Assembly: GCA_002049825.1 (NCBI GenBank)
Contig: MVCZ01000194.1
Coordinates: 1-5,109 of the forward strand
DNA length: 5,109 bases
Source of the DNA: Candidatus Zhuqueibacterota bacterium 4484_188
Lineage (GTDB): Bacteria > Calditrichota > Calditrichia > RBG-13-44-9
Direction of reading: 5' to 3'
The first letter of the stretch is position 1; each line of letters opens with the position of its first letter. The notes below the pieces were generated by a model that searched no databases, was not told where the DNA came from, and saw only the letters and a program-made list of their open reading frames with translations. Made by a program: the position numbers and the translations under genes. Shown piece after piece: positions 1 through 5,109 of this stretch.

Positions 1-270
1 ATAAGATGCCACAAACTAAATTCAATTATTACATAATAAAAACCATATCATATTTACCGAATCAACTGTTCTTGTGTAAAAGTTTTGCATTCCTTTAGGC
101 AGGGCAAGGAGAATATTTGCCCCTAAATTTAAACGAATAAGGAAGAAACGATTGAATGATCAACATTCTCCCGGAGAGTAGTTTTTTCACGCGGTTTTAT
201 ACGGTCAGTTACTTAAAGGAACTATATTTTAAGATTGTAAAAAAATATTCACGGATGGGGACAATTCATC

Positions 271-459
271 TTCGTCATTTCCTCGCAGCAAAACGGTTCA
301 TACGAAACAGGAATGGCTACTTATGCCTTTCCGTAGGAACCACTATGTGAATGGTATGCCACGAGGGACCTTTGTCTGTGCCGAGGCTTCTTGCATGAAA
401 TGCGTCAGCAGGCAGGCAATGACTAAAATGGATTATTTCTACCTGTGAGCGAAGTTTTA
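271..459. repeat. Degenerate dispersed palindromic repeat (copy A)
   Basis: This stretch shares pieces with the better preserved element at 4197-4326. CAATGACT (417-424) followed by ACCTGTGAGCGAAGTTT (441-457) parallels CAATGACT (4301-4308) followed by ACCCGTGAGTGAAGTTT (4314-4330). ACTATGTGAATGG..GCCACGAGG (342-366) also resembles the ACATAGTGATGG..GCCACGAAG run at 4236-4260. GTCATT (274-279) and AATGAC (418-423) form an outer inverted pair, and there are small REP-like hairpins at TTCC-GTA-GGAA (329-339) and GCAT-GAA-ATGC (393-403). The style resembles GTCATTGCGA-type intergenic repeats common in environmental bacterial genomes. Boundaries are approximate, and the internal homology to copy B is patchy. 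Confidence 0.4.
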
Positions 460-503
460 CCAATATTTCCAAAATTTCATTGTGATAGCGATTAAAATTT
501 TCT

Positions 504-522
504 AATTTCAATTACTGAAATT
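504..522 (+). promoter_or_regulatory. Small hairpin immediately upstream of ptsI
   Basis: AATTTCA (504-510) and TGAAATT (516-522) are a perfect 7-bp inverted repeat around a 5-nt loop, ending 12 bases before the ptsI ATG. It occupies the place where a ribosome binding site or an operator would be expected, and no Shine-Dalgarno sequence is visible there (only an A-rich run). It is all but GC-free, so as an RNA hairpin it would be weak; a protein-binding dyad is equally possible. Function is inferred from position only. Confidence 0.25.
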
Positions 523-534
523 GAAAAAAACAAA

Positions 535-2319
535 ATGGTGAAAAACCTTAAGCACAAAGAGCAGAAAACAGAAATTGTAGTTCAGGGGATTCCAACTTCA
601 CCCGGGATCGCGATCGGTCCGGTATTTATTTATTCGGAACCGACCTACGCGCCGGAGCTGCGTATTGTTTCCCGCAAGCGGGTTGCCTACGAGATCGAAC
701 GCTTCGAGAAAGCCATAGAACAGAGCCGCGAATATTTAGCCCGGATTTTTCAGGAAACGGAAAAAAACTATGGTAAGGAATTCTCGGAAGTTATCCAAAC
801 CCAGATTTCAATTCTGGAGGACAAAATATTCCTGAATGAAGTGCGGCAAACCATAGAAGAAAAACACTTCGATGCTGCTTACGCCACCTTTAAAATTTTT
901 CGCAAGAAAAAAGAGCATTTTCTGCAACTTTCCGATGAATACTTTCGCGACCGTGCTTTTGATATTCAAAACCTGAAACGTCTCATTCTGAAAAATATGC
1001 TGGGGAGTTTCCAGGATATAAAGCTAAGAAAAAGCTCCATTGTCGCTGCCGAAGATTTAAGCCCCACCGACACTATTCGTTTTCATCATAAAAACATCCT
1101 TGGTTTTTGCACTAATTTTGGCGGAAAAAACACTCATACGGCAATTATTGCCAGATCGCTTGGAGTTCCGGCAGTGGTTGGTACCGAGGTAATTACCAAC
1201 GCAGTAAAGCCCGGCGAAATGGTAATTGTGGATGGCAATGAGGGAATTGTTGTTGTTAATCCCGGCGAAGCAACCATCGAAAAGTACCGTCGGAAGCAGA
1301 AAGCTTTCCTGATTGTTGAAAAGGATTTGCTGAAGTTAGCGGAAATGCCGGCTCAGACTTTAGACGGCAAACATATTGAAGTGCATGCCAATATCGAATT
1401 TGTTGAAGAACTTGACCAGGTGAAAAAAACCGGGGCTGAGGGTATCGGATTGTACCGCACCGAGGGATTGTTTCTGGGAGAGAACGGTCTCCCTTCGGAA
1501 GATGAGCAAACCAGGAATTACCTGAAAATAGCCGAAACTATCCGGCCTAACCGGGTGGTTGTGCGCACGCTGGATGTGGGCGGCGATAAAATTCTGCCCG
1601 ATTTGGTAAGCATCCCGGAGCGGAATCCGTTCTTAGGTTGGCGCGCAATCCGGTTCTGCCTGGACCACAGGGAAATTTTTATTCCGCAACTCAAAGCGAT
1701 CCTGCGGGCGAATATTTACGAAAATTTAAGTATTCTCTTGCCAATGGTCAGTTCGCTGGAAGAAATCTACCAGTTCCGGAAAGTATTTGAAGAAGTTAAA
1801 AAACACCTGAAACAGGAAGGCAAAACCTATAATCCGGAAATCAAGATTGGTACCATGATCGAGATTCCCGCCGCCGCTTTGCTTGCCGAATCTTTCGCCA
1901 AAGAGGTCGATTTTTTCAGCATTGGGACCAACGACCTTACTCAATATACTTTAGCGGTAGACCGGGCAAATGAAAGAATATCCCATTTATTCAACCATTT
2001 CCACCCGGCGCTGCTGCAATTGATTAAGAAAGTTATTGATGTGGGGAATACCTTTAATATCCCGGTGAGTATGTGTGGCGAAATGGCTGGCGACCCGGTG
2101 GCGGTTCCCATGCTGATTGGTATGGGTTTGCGCAATTTTAGCGTGGTTCATAAAGTAGTTCCGGAAATAAAAAATGTGATTCGTCATCTCTCCACCCGGC
2201 AGTGCGAACAACTTTACCAGCAAATCCAATCGGTGAATACCGCCCGGAAAGTGCAGGAATATTGCGAAACATTTTACGGGGCGCTTTTCGGCGAAAACCA
2301 AACTAAATCTACAAAGTGA
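535..2319 (+). CDS. ptsI: Phosphoenolpyruvate-protein phosphotransferase (PTS enzyme I)
   Basis: A complete 594-residue enzyme I, slightly longer than E. coli EI (575). It autophosphorylates from PEP and passes the phosphate to HPr, starting the sugar phosphotransferase relay in the cytoplasm. Residues about 14-150 form the N-terminal HPr-binding helical part (opens with GIPTSPGIAIG). The swivelling phosphohistidine domain carries GGKNTHTAIIAR with the active His201. The C-terminal PEP-binding barrel shows GLYRTE (Arg308), RTLDVGGDK (Arg344), MIEIPAA (Glu443), GTNDLTQY (Asn466, Asp467) and SMCGEMAGD with catalytic Cys514. No GAF domain precedes it, so it is EI proper, not the nitrogen-PTS form. 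The ATG at 535 follows an in-frame stop at 493-495 and lacks an obvious Shine-Dalgarno. No HPr or EII gene lies in the window. The active-site triplet is N-T-H where T-S-H is usual. Confidence 0.97.
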   Translation: MVKNLKHKEQKTEIVVQGIPTSPGIAIGPVFIYSEPTYAPELRIVSRKRVAYEIERFEKAIEQSREYLARIFQETEKNYGKEFSEVIQTQISILEDKIFLNEVRQTIEEKHFDAAYATFKIFRKKKEHFLQLSDEYFRDRAFDIQNLKRLILKNMLGSFQDIKLRKSSIVAAEDLSPTDTIRFHHKNILGFCTNFGGKNTHTAIIARSLGVPAVVGTEVITNAVKPGEMVIVDGNEGIVVVNPGEATIEKYRRKQKAFLIVEKDLLKLAEMPAQTLDGKHIEVHANIEFVEELDQVKKTGAEGIGLYRTEGLFLGENGLPSEDEQTRNYLKIAETIRPNRVVVRTLDVGGDKILPDLVSIPERNPFLGWRAIRFCLDHREIFIPQLKAILRANIYENLSILLPMVSSLEEIYQFRKVFEEVKKHLKQEGKTYNPEIKIGTMIEIPAAALLAESFAKEVDFFSIGTNDLTQYTLAVDRANERISHLFNHFHPALLQLIKKVIDVGNTFNIPVSMCGEMAGDPVAVPMLIGMGLRNFSVVHKVVPEIKNVIRHLSTRQCEQLYQQIQSVNTARKVQEYCETFYGALFGENQTKSTK

Positions 2320-2440
2320 ATGCGAAAAACAAGCGGTCAGTCCAACTCGAATTTCTTTTTACCACCAAACCTAACATCTCCTGTTTTTTTCATTTTTTTC
2401 AATCACCTCTTAAATCGTTCACCCAAGAATGGAGTACCCG

Positions 2441-2548
2441 ATGAAAAATTCCGATCAGGCACACTTCTATAAAATTATTCGCAAATTGCCCGACCAAATC
2501 CGGGAGTCTGCCGAACTTGTATGGCTGCATTTTTACAGAACACCGTAA
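2441..2548 (+). pseudogene. N-terminal fragment of phosphoglucose/phosphomannose isomerase
   Basis: This is the true beginning of the isomerase gene. An ATG at 2441 is preceded by GGAG (2431-2434) at six bases, and the first 26 or 27 residues, including KIIRKLPDQIRESAEL, match the family's N-terminal helix (typically FPEQ..A). After about position 2518 the frame reads eight or so unrelated residues and stops at 2546-2548, while the family sequence continues in another frame at 2521. The segment that should connect them, including the glycine-rich GMGGS.IGGD loop of the first SIS domain, is absent. From the family pattern the loss is probably around 80-100 bases; the frame change requires its length to be one more than a multiple of three. 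What is seen is the frame break; the size is inferred. Confidence 0.8.
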
Positions 2549-3393
2549 CGATTCCCTTTTTGGTGAATCGCAACTACACCCTTCCGGGATTTGTAAATAA
2601 AAGAAGCCTGGTGCTGGCTTCCAGTTATTCCGGGAATACCGAAGAGACCTTAGCCGCCACCCAGGTAGCCGTTGAGCGCGGCGCAACAGTCATTGCGCTT
2701 TCCAGCGGCGGCAAACTGACCGATTTCGCCCGCGAGAAAAATCTTCATTTTATTCAAATTCCGGATGGGTTACCGCCCCGCCAGGCGCTGGGTTATTTGT
2801 TCTTTCCTTTCTTTTATTTGCTGGAACAGATGGGACTCGTTTCAGGAATCCAATCTGAAGTCAGTGAAACGATCGAAGTACTGCAAGAATTGTTAGAGCA
2901 GAACGATCCGCAAAAATCTCACAGCCACAACTTGTGCAATACTATTGCCCAAAAATTATATGAAAAGATTCCGGTAATTTACACCGCTGCCGAACACCTC
3001 GCACCGGTTACCGTGCGGTGGCGAAACCAGTTAAACGAAAATGCCAAGGTTCTGGCTTTTAGCAATGTTTTTCCGGAACTGAATCACAACGAGATTATGG
3101 GGTGGGAAGCAAAGAGAAGTGTGCTGGAGTGCTTCAGTATTTTGTTGCTGCGTGACAGTGGCGAAGCCGCGCGAAACCGCAAACGTTTGGAAATCAGCCG
3201 GGATATCTGGCGAAAAAACAACATCCCTATTTTTGAAGTTTTCGGAAAAGGAAAAAGTAAATTAGCCAGGATGTTTTCGCAAATTTACATTGGCGACTGG
3301 GTCAGTTACTACCTGGCATTGTTGTACGGAAAAGACCCCATCAAGATTGGCAGTATCGACACATTGAAAGAAGCACTGAGTAAGATCGATTAA
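2521..3393 (+). CDS. Bifunctional phosphoglucose/phosphomannose isomerase, N-terminally damaged
   Basis: This 290-residue frame is the bulk of an archaeal/bacterial bifunctional PGI/PMI (SIS-fold; family length about 320-350). It would interconvert glucose-6-P or mannose-6-P with fructose-6-P in the cytoplasm. Visible are VNRNYTLP (15-22), the phosphate-binding SSYSGNTEET (34-43), TSGGKL-like SSGGKL (61-66), the catalytic region QLNENAK (Glu173), FPELNHNEI (His189) and the C-terminal IDTLKEAL (Lys283), all in family order. The ATG at 2521 is not the natural start: it corresponds to an internal Met after the missing GGD loop, and it has only a distant GGGAG (2502-2506). The gene proper starts at 2441 in another frame. 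Without the first phosphate loop the product is unlikely to be active. The nucleotidyltransferase gene follows after 19 bases, suggesting one transcript. Identity is sure; function is doubtful. Confidence 0.88.
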   Translation: MAAFLQNTVTIPFLVNRNYTLPGFVNKRSLVLASSYSGNTEETLAATQVAVERGATVIALSSGGKLTDFAREKNLHFIQIPDGLPPRQALGYLFFPFFYLLEQMGLVSGIQSEVSETIEVLQELLEQNDPQKSHSHNLCNTIAQKLYEKIPVIYTAAEHLAPVTVRWRNQLNENAKVLAFSNVFPELNHNEIMGWEAKRSVLECFSILLLRDSGEAARNRKRLEISRDIWRKNNIPIFEVFGKGKSKLARMFSQIYIGDWVSYYLALLYGKDPIKIGSIDTLKEALSKID

Positions 3394-3412
3394 CCGAAGG
3401 AGAGAATTGCAA

Positions 3413-4171
3413 ATGAAGGCTATAATTCCGGTTGCAGGTTTTGGTACTCGCATGAGACCACACACCCTTACCCATCCCAAGGTTTTGTTGCCGGTTGCTG
3501 ACAAACCGATGATTGCACACATCCTGAACAAGCTCATTGCCGATGGAGTGAATGAGTTTATTTTTGTGGTTGGGCATTTAGGTCGCGAGGTTGAAAAATA
3601 TATTCGTAGTAGTTTCCAGGTGAAATGCCATTTTCTTACCCAGAGCGAGTTCCTGGGACTGGGTCACGCGATCTCTATGGCTGGAGATTTCCTGGACAAC
3701 CAGCCGCTCATTATTGTGCTGGGCGATACCATTTACGATGTCGATCTGAAACCGGTGCTGAACGGGCAGTTCAGCTCGCTGGGGGTAAAAAAAGTTGACA
3801 ACCCGCGGCGGTTCGGCGTGGCTGTGCTGGACGATGCCGGATTCGTTACCCGACTGGTAGAGAAACCAACCGAAATTATCTCCGATCTCGCACTGGTGGG
3901 ATTGTATTATTTTACCAAATTCGAGCACACGGTGGTGATTCCGCCGGTATTTATTCATCCCACCAGCAAGCTGAAAAATACGGTGATCGGTCCTCATGTA
4001 ACGGTCGGAGAAAACTGCGAGATTGAAAATACGGTATTGAGCAATTCCATTCTGGGAATCGATTCTAAAATAAAAAACACGGTACTGTCCGATTCTATTC
4101 TGGGAGACCACATTCGCATTGAAGGGAAGAATCAAAAATTTAATATTGGCGATTATTCCCAAACGGAGTAG
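3413..4171 (+). CDS. Sugar-phosphate nucleotidyltransferase with beta-helix tail, internally shortened
   Basis: A 252-residue member of the NTP-transferase family, which makes nucleotide sugars (GDP-mannose, dTDP- or UDP-glucose type) from a sugar-1-P and an NTP; the exact substrate cannot be read. The nucleotide-binding signature GFGTRMRPHTLTHPKVLLPVADKPM spans residues 9-33, the metal-binding Asp is in VLGDT (Asp105), and VEKP is at 149-152. After LVGLYYFTK (to 169) the sequence jumps to VVIPPVFIHP and hexapeptide-like repeats (about 180-237), ending FNIGD. In relatives about 70 residues lie between these, containing the EYQLTDA and W.D.G motifs and the second metal-ligand Asp; here they are missing but the frame is kept. 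The start is ATG 3413 because AAGGAGAG (3397-3404) is eight bases away; the in-frame TTG at 3407 would be too close. Likely co-transcribed with the isomerase. Confidence 0.88.
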   Translation: MKAIIPVAGFGTRMRPHTLTHPKVLLPVADKPMIAHILNKLIADGVNEFIFVVGHLGREVEKYIRSSFQVKCHFLTQSEFLGLGHAISMAGDFLDNQPLIIVLGDTIYDVDLKPVLNGQFSSLGVKKVDNPRRFGVAVLDDAGFVTRLVEKPTEIISDLALVGLYYFTKFEHTVVIPPVFIHPTSKLKNTVIGPHVTVGENCEIENTVLSNSILGIDSKIKNTVLSDSILGDHIRIEGKNQKFNIGDYSQTE

Positions 4172-4180
4172 CCGTTTTTA
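4161..4180 (+). terminator. Weak intrinsic terminator at nucleotidyltransferase stop
   Basis: AAACGG (4161-4166) pairs with CCGTTT (4172-4177) around a 5-nt loop that contains the TAG stop codon, and the stem runs straight into a T-rich tract (to about 4183). The shape is that of a Rho-independent terminator, but the stem is only 6 bp with three GC pairs, so efficiency would be low. Its position at the end of the isomerase-nucleotidyltransferase pair supports the reading that the transcription unit ends here. Confidence 0.4.
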
Positions 4181-4196
4181 TTTTGAAGAGTAATAT

Positions 4197-4326
4197 TTCA
4201 ATCACGGGTGAAAAGGTAAGTACGCTATCATTGCCACATAGTGATGGCTACGCCACGAAGAGTGAAACGACGAAGCCTGTCTGCCGGCAAGCGGGGATCG
4301 CAATGACTTTACCACCCGTGAGTGAA
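4197..4326. repeat. MITE/REP-like palindromic element (copy B)
   Basis: A 130-bp element between two genes with terminal inverted repeats: TTCAATCACGGGTG (4197-4210) against the reverse complement of CACCCGTGAGTGAA (4313-4326), 13 of 14 matching. Nested inside is a second inverted pair, TCATTGC (4228-4234) with GCAATGA (4300-4306), then small dyads TGGC-TAC-GCCA (4245-4255) and the palindrome TGCCGGCA (4282-4289). It has no coding capacity. The GTCATTGCGA and TGCCGGCA pieces resemble intergenic repeats mobilised in trans and seen in many environmental bacteria. No clear target-site duplication could be identified. Parts recur in degenerate form at about 271-459. Confidence 0.6.
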
Positions 4327-4373
4327 GTTTAACTCTGAAGAAAGATTCTACAGGGTAAACCAAAGAGAAACAA

Positions 4374-4778
4374 ATGGACGAAACACGGATTGCACTTTTA
4401 CGCAGCATGGGATATTCCGAGAAAGCAATAGAACTGATCAGCCGGAATGCCAACTTAGGAGAGATTGAGAATCCCACTGTTACCTCTAAACACAGCGGTA
4501 CCTGCGGCGACGTGATGATTTTGTACCTCACACTGGAGAATGGTATCGTCAAGGATGCAAAATACCAATACGTTGGCTGCGCCGGTTTGCAATCAACAGG
4601 GGCAGGACTGGTGGAAATGATTAAAGGTCAACCTCTTGCCAAAATCGAACACATTACCGCTGCCGACATTATCAATTACCTGGAGAGCATTCCCGCTGCC
4701 AAATATGAATGTGCCAAGATTGCCCAAAACGCCCTGCATAAAGCCCTGGAAAATTACAGGGAGAAAGTCTCCGGTTAG
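4374..4778 (+). CDS. IscU/NifU-like iron-sulfur cluster assembly scaffold protein
   Basis: A complete 134-residue protein of the IscU/NifU N-terminal family, on which [2Fe-2S] or [4Fe-4S] clusters are built before transfer to apo-proteins in the cytoplasm. The N-terminal helix and NANLGEIENPTVTSKHSG (about 25-42) lead into the first ligand motif TCGDVM (Cys44, Asp46); the second ligand is in YVGCAG (Cys69) and the third in KYECAKIA (Cys113). The three cysteines and the Asp are in canonical spacing. In classical IscU the residue before the last Cys is His; here it is Glu112. No cysteine desulfurase (IscS/NifS) gene is adjacent, so partners must be elsewhere. The ATG at 4374 has only a weak AGAG-type ribosome site. 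The upstream repeat element ends 47 bases earlier, so a promoter in that gap or within the repeat is likely. Confidence 0.92.
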   Translation: MDETRIALLRSMGYSEKAIELISRNANLGEIENPTVTSKHSGTCGDVMILYLTLENGIVKDAKYQYVGCAGLQSTGAGLVEMIKGQPLAKIEHITAADIINYLESIPAAKYECAKIAQNALHKALENYREKVSG

Positions 4779-4820
4779 ATGTCCCGGCGCTTCAGAGCCA
4801 ATGTGAAAAGTGCTCGGTAA

Positions 4821-4850
4821 ATGTCATTCCCGCGAACGCGGGAATCCAGA
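4821..4850. repeat. GTCATTCCCGCG palindromic intergenic repeat
   Basis: ATTCCCGCG (4826-4834) and CGCGGGAAT (4837-4845) form a perfect 9-bp inverted repeat with a 2-nt centre, preceded by GTC and followed by CCAGA. This arrangement (GTCATTCCCGCGAA..GGGAATCCAGA) is a widespread style of short dispersed intergenic palindrome in many bacterial genomes. It is different from the 4197-4326 element, so at least two repeat families are present. It could also fold in RNA downstream of the scaffold gene, but no T-tract follows, so it is not an intrinsic terminator. Confidence 0.6.
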
Positions 4851-4880
4851 ACCTTACAATTTTCCTGGCGAAAAAGATAC

Positions 4881-4911
4881 TCAGATTTCTGAACATCTAT
4901 CAAATTTCTGA
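4881..4911. promoter_or_regulatory. Two tandem 12-bp dyads, candidate activator or operator sites
   Basis: TCAGATTTCTGA (4881-4892) is a perfect palindrome (TCAGA, TT, TCTGA). TCAAATTTCTGA (4900-4911) is a second copy with 11 of 12 bases identical. Their centres are 19 bases apart, close to two turns of the helix, so two protein dimers could sit on the same face. They lie about 160-190 bases upstream of the predicted sigma-54 start near 5070, a typical distance for an enhancer bound by an NtrC-family activator. The dyads are seen directly; the regulator and target are inferred. Confidence 0.4.
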
Positions 4912-5043
4912 TAAAAAACAAAAGCATTTTTGTCCATCCTCCCGTTCGGTTTTATCTTAAGAATTACCTCACTGCCTGAACAACCTACTTTATTCCATCA
5001 TATAAAAACACTCTGAAAATTTTACCGCAAAATCAACTCTCAC

Positions 5044-5059
5044 TGGCACCATCTTTGAA
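5044..5059 (+). promoter_or_regulatory. Candidate sigma-54 (-24/-12) promoter
   Basis: TGGCAC (5044-5049), five bases, then TTGAA (5055-5059) fits the sigma-54 consensus TGGCAC-N5-TTGCA/T with a perfect -24 box, exact GG-N10 spacing and one mismatch (A for C) at -12. The predicted start is near 5070, giving an 18-nt leader with GGAAGGA (5074-5080) before the ATG at 5088. The orientation and distance suit the gene at the right edge. Confidence 0.5.
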
Positions 5060-5087
5060 CATTCGGAGAAATTGGAAGGATGGTAAT

Positions 5088-5109
5088 ATGGAAAAGCTCT
5101 GGTCGAACC
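5088..5109 (+). CDS. Start of an unidentified gene, cut by window end
   Basis: Only the first seven codons (MEKLWSN) are inside the window, too few to identify a product. The start is well supported: a strong ribosome binding site GGAAGGA (5074-5080) sits seven bases before the ATG at 5088, and a sigma-54-like promoter lies just upstream. If that promoter is real, the gene is probably controlled by an enhancer-binding activator, as for nitrogen, motility, envelope or stress functions; the specific role cannot be read. Confidence 0.55.

Larger units (their letters stand above)
1..534. other. Non-coding leader region upstream of ptsI
   Basis: I see no convincing gene in this 534-nt stretch. 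The first 150 bases are AT-rich and contain a small inverted repeat, GGGCAA (102-107) with TTGCCC (117-122), whose 9-nt loop carries GGAGAA; it is too short to call a regulatory element. A 64-codon frame at 156-350 has an acceptable AAGGAAG (139-145) ten bases before its ATG, but its product is unrecognisable and the second half runs into repeat-like DNA. No ptsH (HPr) gene, the usual upstream neighbour of ptsI, is present here. The part from about 271 to 459 is described separately as a repeat. Confidence 0.55.
4779..5087. other. Intergenic region with repeat, paired dyads and sigma-54 promoter
   Basis: No gene is apparent on either strand in these 309 bases. The left part has a GTCATTCCCGCG-type palindrome (4821-4850), the middle has two tandem 12-bp dyads (4881-4911), and the right end has a sigma-54-like promoter (5044-5059) and a strong ribosome site for the gene starting at 5088. 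The stretch 4912-5040 is AT-rich with no feature I can support, as expected for flexible DNA between an enhancer and a promoter. Confidence 0.6.

Noticed and set aside
102..122. GGGCAA/TTGCCC hairpin with a GGAGAA loop, possible RNA switch
   Set aside because: Six-bp stem with no following gene or T-tract and no match to a known riboswitch; likely chance.
156..350. 64-codon open frame with an acceptable ribosome site
   Set aside because: The product is unrecognisable, has no domain-like pattern, and its 3' half runs through repeat-like DNA; more likely chance.
480..508. Possible sigma-70 promoter (TTGTGA, 17 bases, TAATTT)
   Set aside because: The -10 box matches only three of six bases and the predicted start falls inside the hairpin; too weak to annotate.
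1987..2301. Minus-strand open frames opposite ptsI (also 1726-1944, 1941-2135)
   Set aside because: They mirror well-conserved enzyme I coding sequence and have unrelated low-complexity products.
2372..2410. T-rich tract between ptsI and the isomerase, possible terminator
   Set aside because: No stem of useful length precedes it.
3407..3412. TTG start for the nucleotidyltransferase
   Set aside because: It is only two to four bases from the Shine-Dalgarno, whereas ATG 3413 has proper spacing and matches the family N-terminus MKAIIPVAG.
3578..4162. 194-codon open frame on the minus strand
   Set aside because: It is entirely antisense to the nucleotidyltransferase gene and has no recognisable product; a shadow of the real gene.
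1..5109. CRISPR array, tRNA/rRNA, toxin-antitoxin or phage-defence genes
   Set aside because: No regularly spaced direct repeats, no tRNA-like cloverleaf and no such proteins were seen.

Overview
This window is a stretch of bacterial chromosome with moderate base composition and one coding strand: every supported gene reads on +. It carries core-metabolism genes, not a defence or mobile system. The gene set (a plain PTS enzyme I, an archaeal-type phosphoglucose/phosphomannose isomerase, a nucleotidyltransferase with a left-handed beta-helix tail, an IscU/NifU-type scaffold) together with dispersed palindromic repeats would suit a member of the FCB or Calditrichota/KSB1 type of lineage. That placement is a guess from general resemblance and cannot be proven from this sequence.

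Layout. 1-534 holds no convincing gene; its second half (about 271-459) looks like a degenerate dispersed repeat. 535-2319 is a full-length ptsI (enzyme I). After a 121-nt gap, 2441-3393 is a bifunctional phosphoglucose/phosphomannose isomerase that is broken: the N-terminal piece (2441-2548) and the remainder (2521-3393) lie in different frames, and the glycine-rich sugar-phosphate loop expected between them is absent. Nineteen bases later, 3413-4171 encodes a sugar-phosphate nucleotidyltransferase that stays in frame but appears to lack roughly 70 residues of its catalytic domain. A weak terminator overlaps its stop. 4197-4326 is a MITE/REP-like element with 13/14-matching terminal inverted repeats. 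4374-4778 is an IscU/NifU-like Fe-S scaffold. The 309-nt gap from 4779 to 5087 holds a GTCATTCCCGCG-type palindromic repeat, two tandem 12-bp dyads and a near-consensus sigma-54 promoter. The promoter leads into a gene that begins at 5088 and runs off the window.

How the genes work together. Isomerase and nucleotidyltransferase are so close that they are probably co-transcribed; they would link fructose-6-P to glucose-6-P or mannose-6-P and then to a nucleotide sugar for cell-surface glycans. Enzyme I feeds phosphate from PEP into a PTS whose HPr and EII partners are not in the window. The scaffold protein is functionally separate.

The points most worth a second look are the two internal losses in adjacent sugar-nucleotide genes (real decay, or an assembly or sequence defect) and the sigma-54 promoter with its upstream paired dyads, which together look like an enhancer-controlled promoter for the gene off the right edge.
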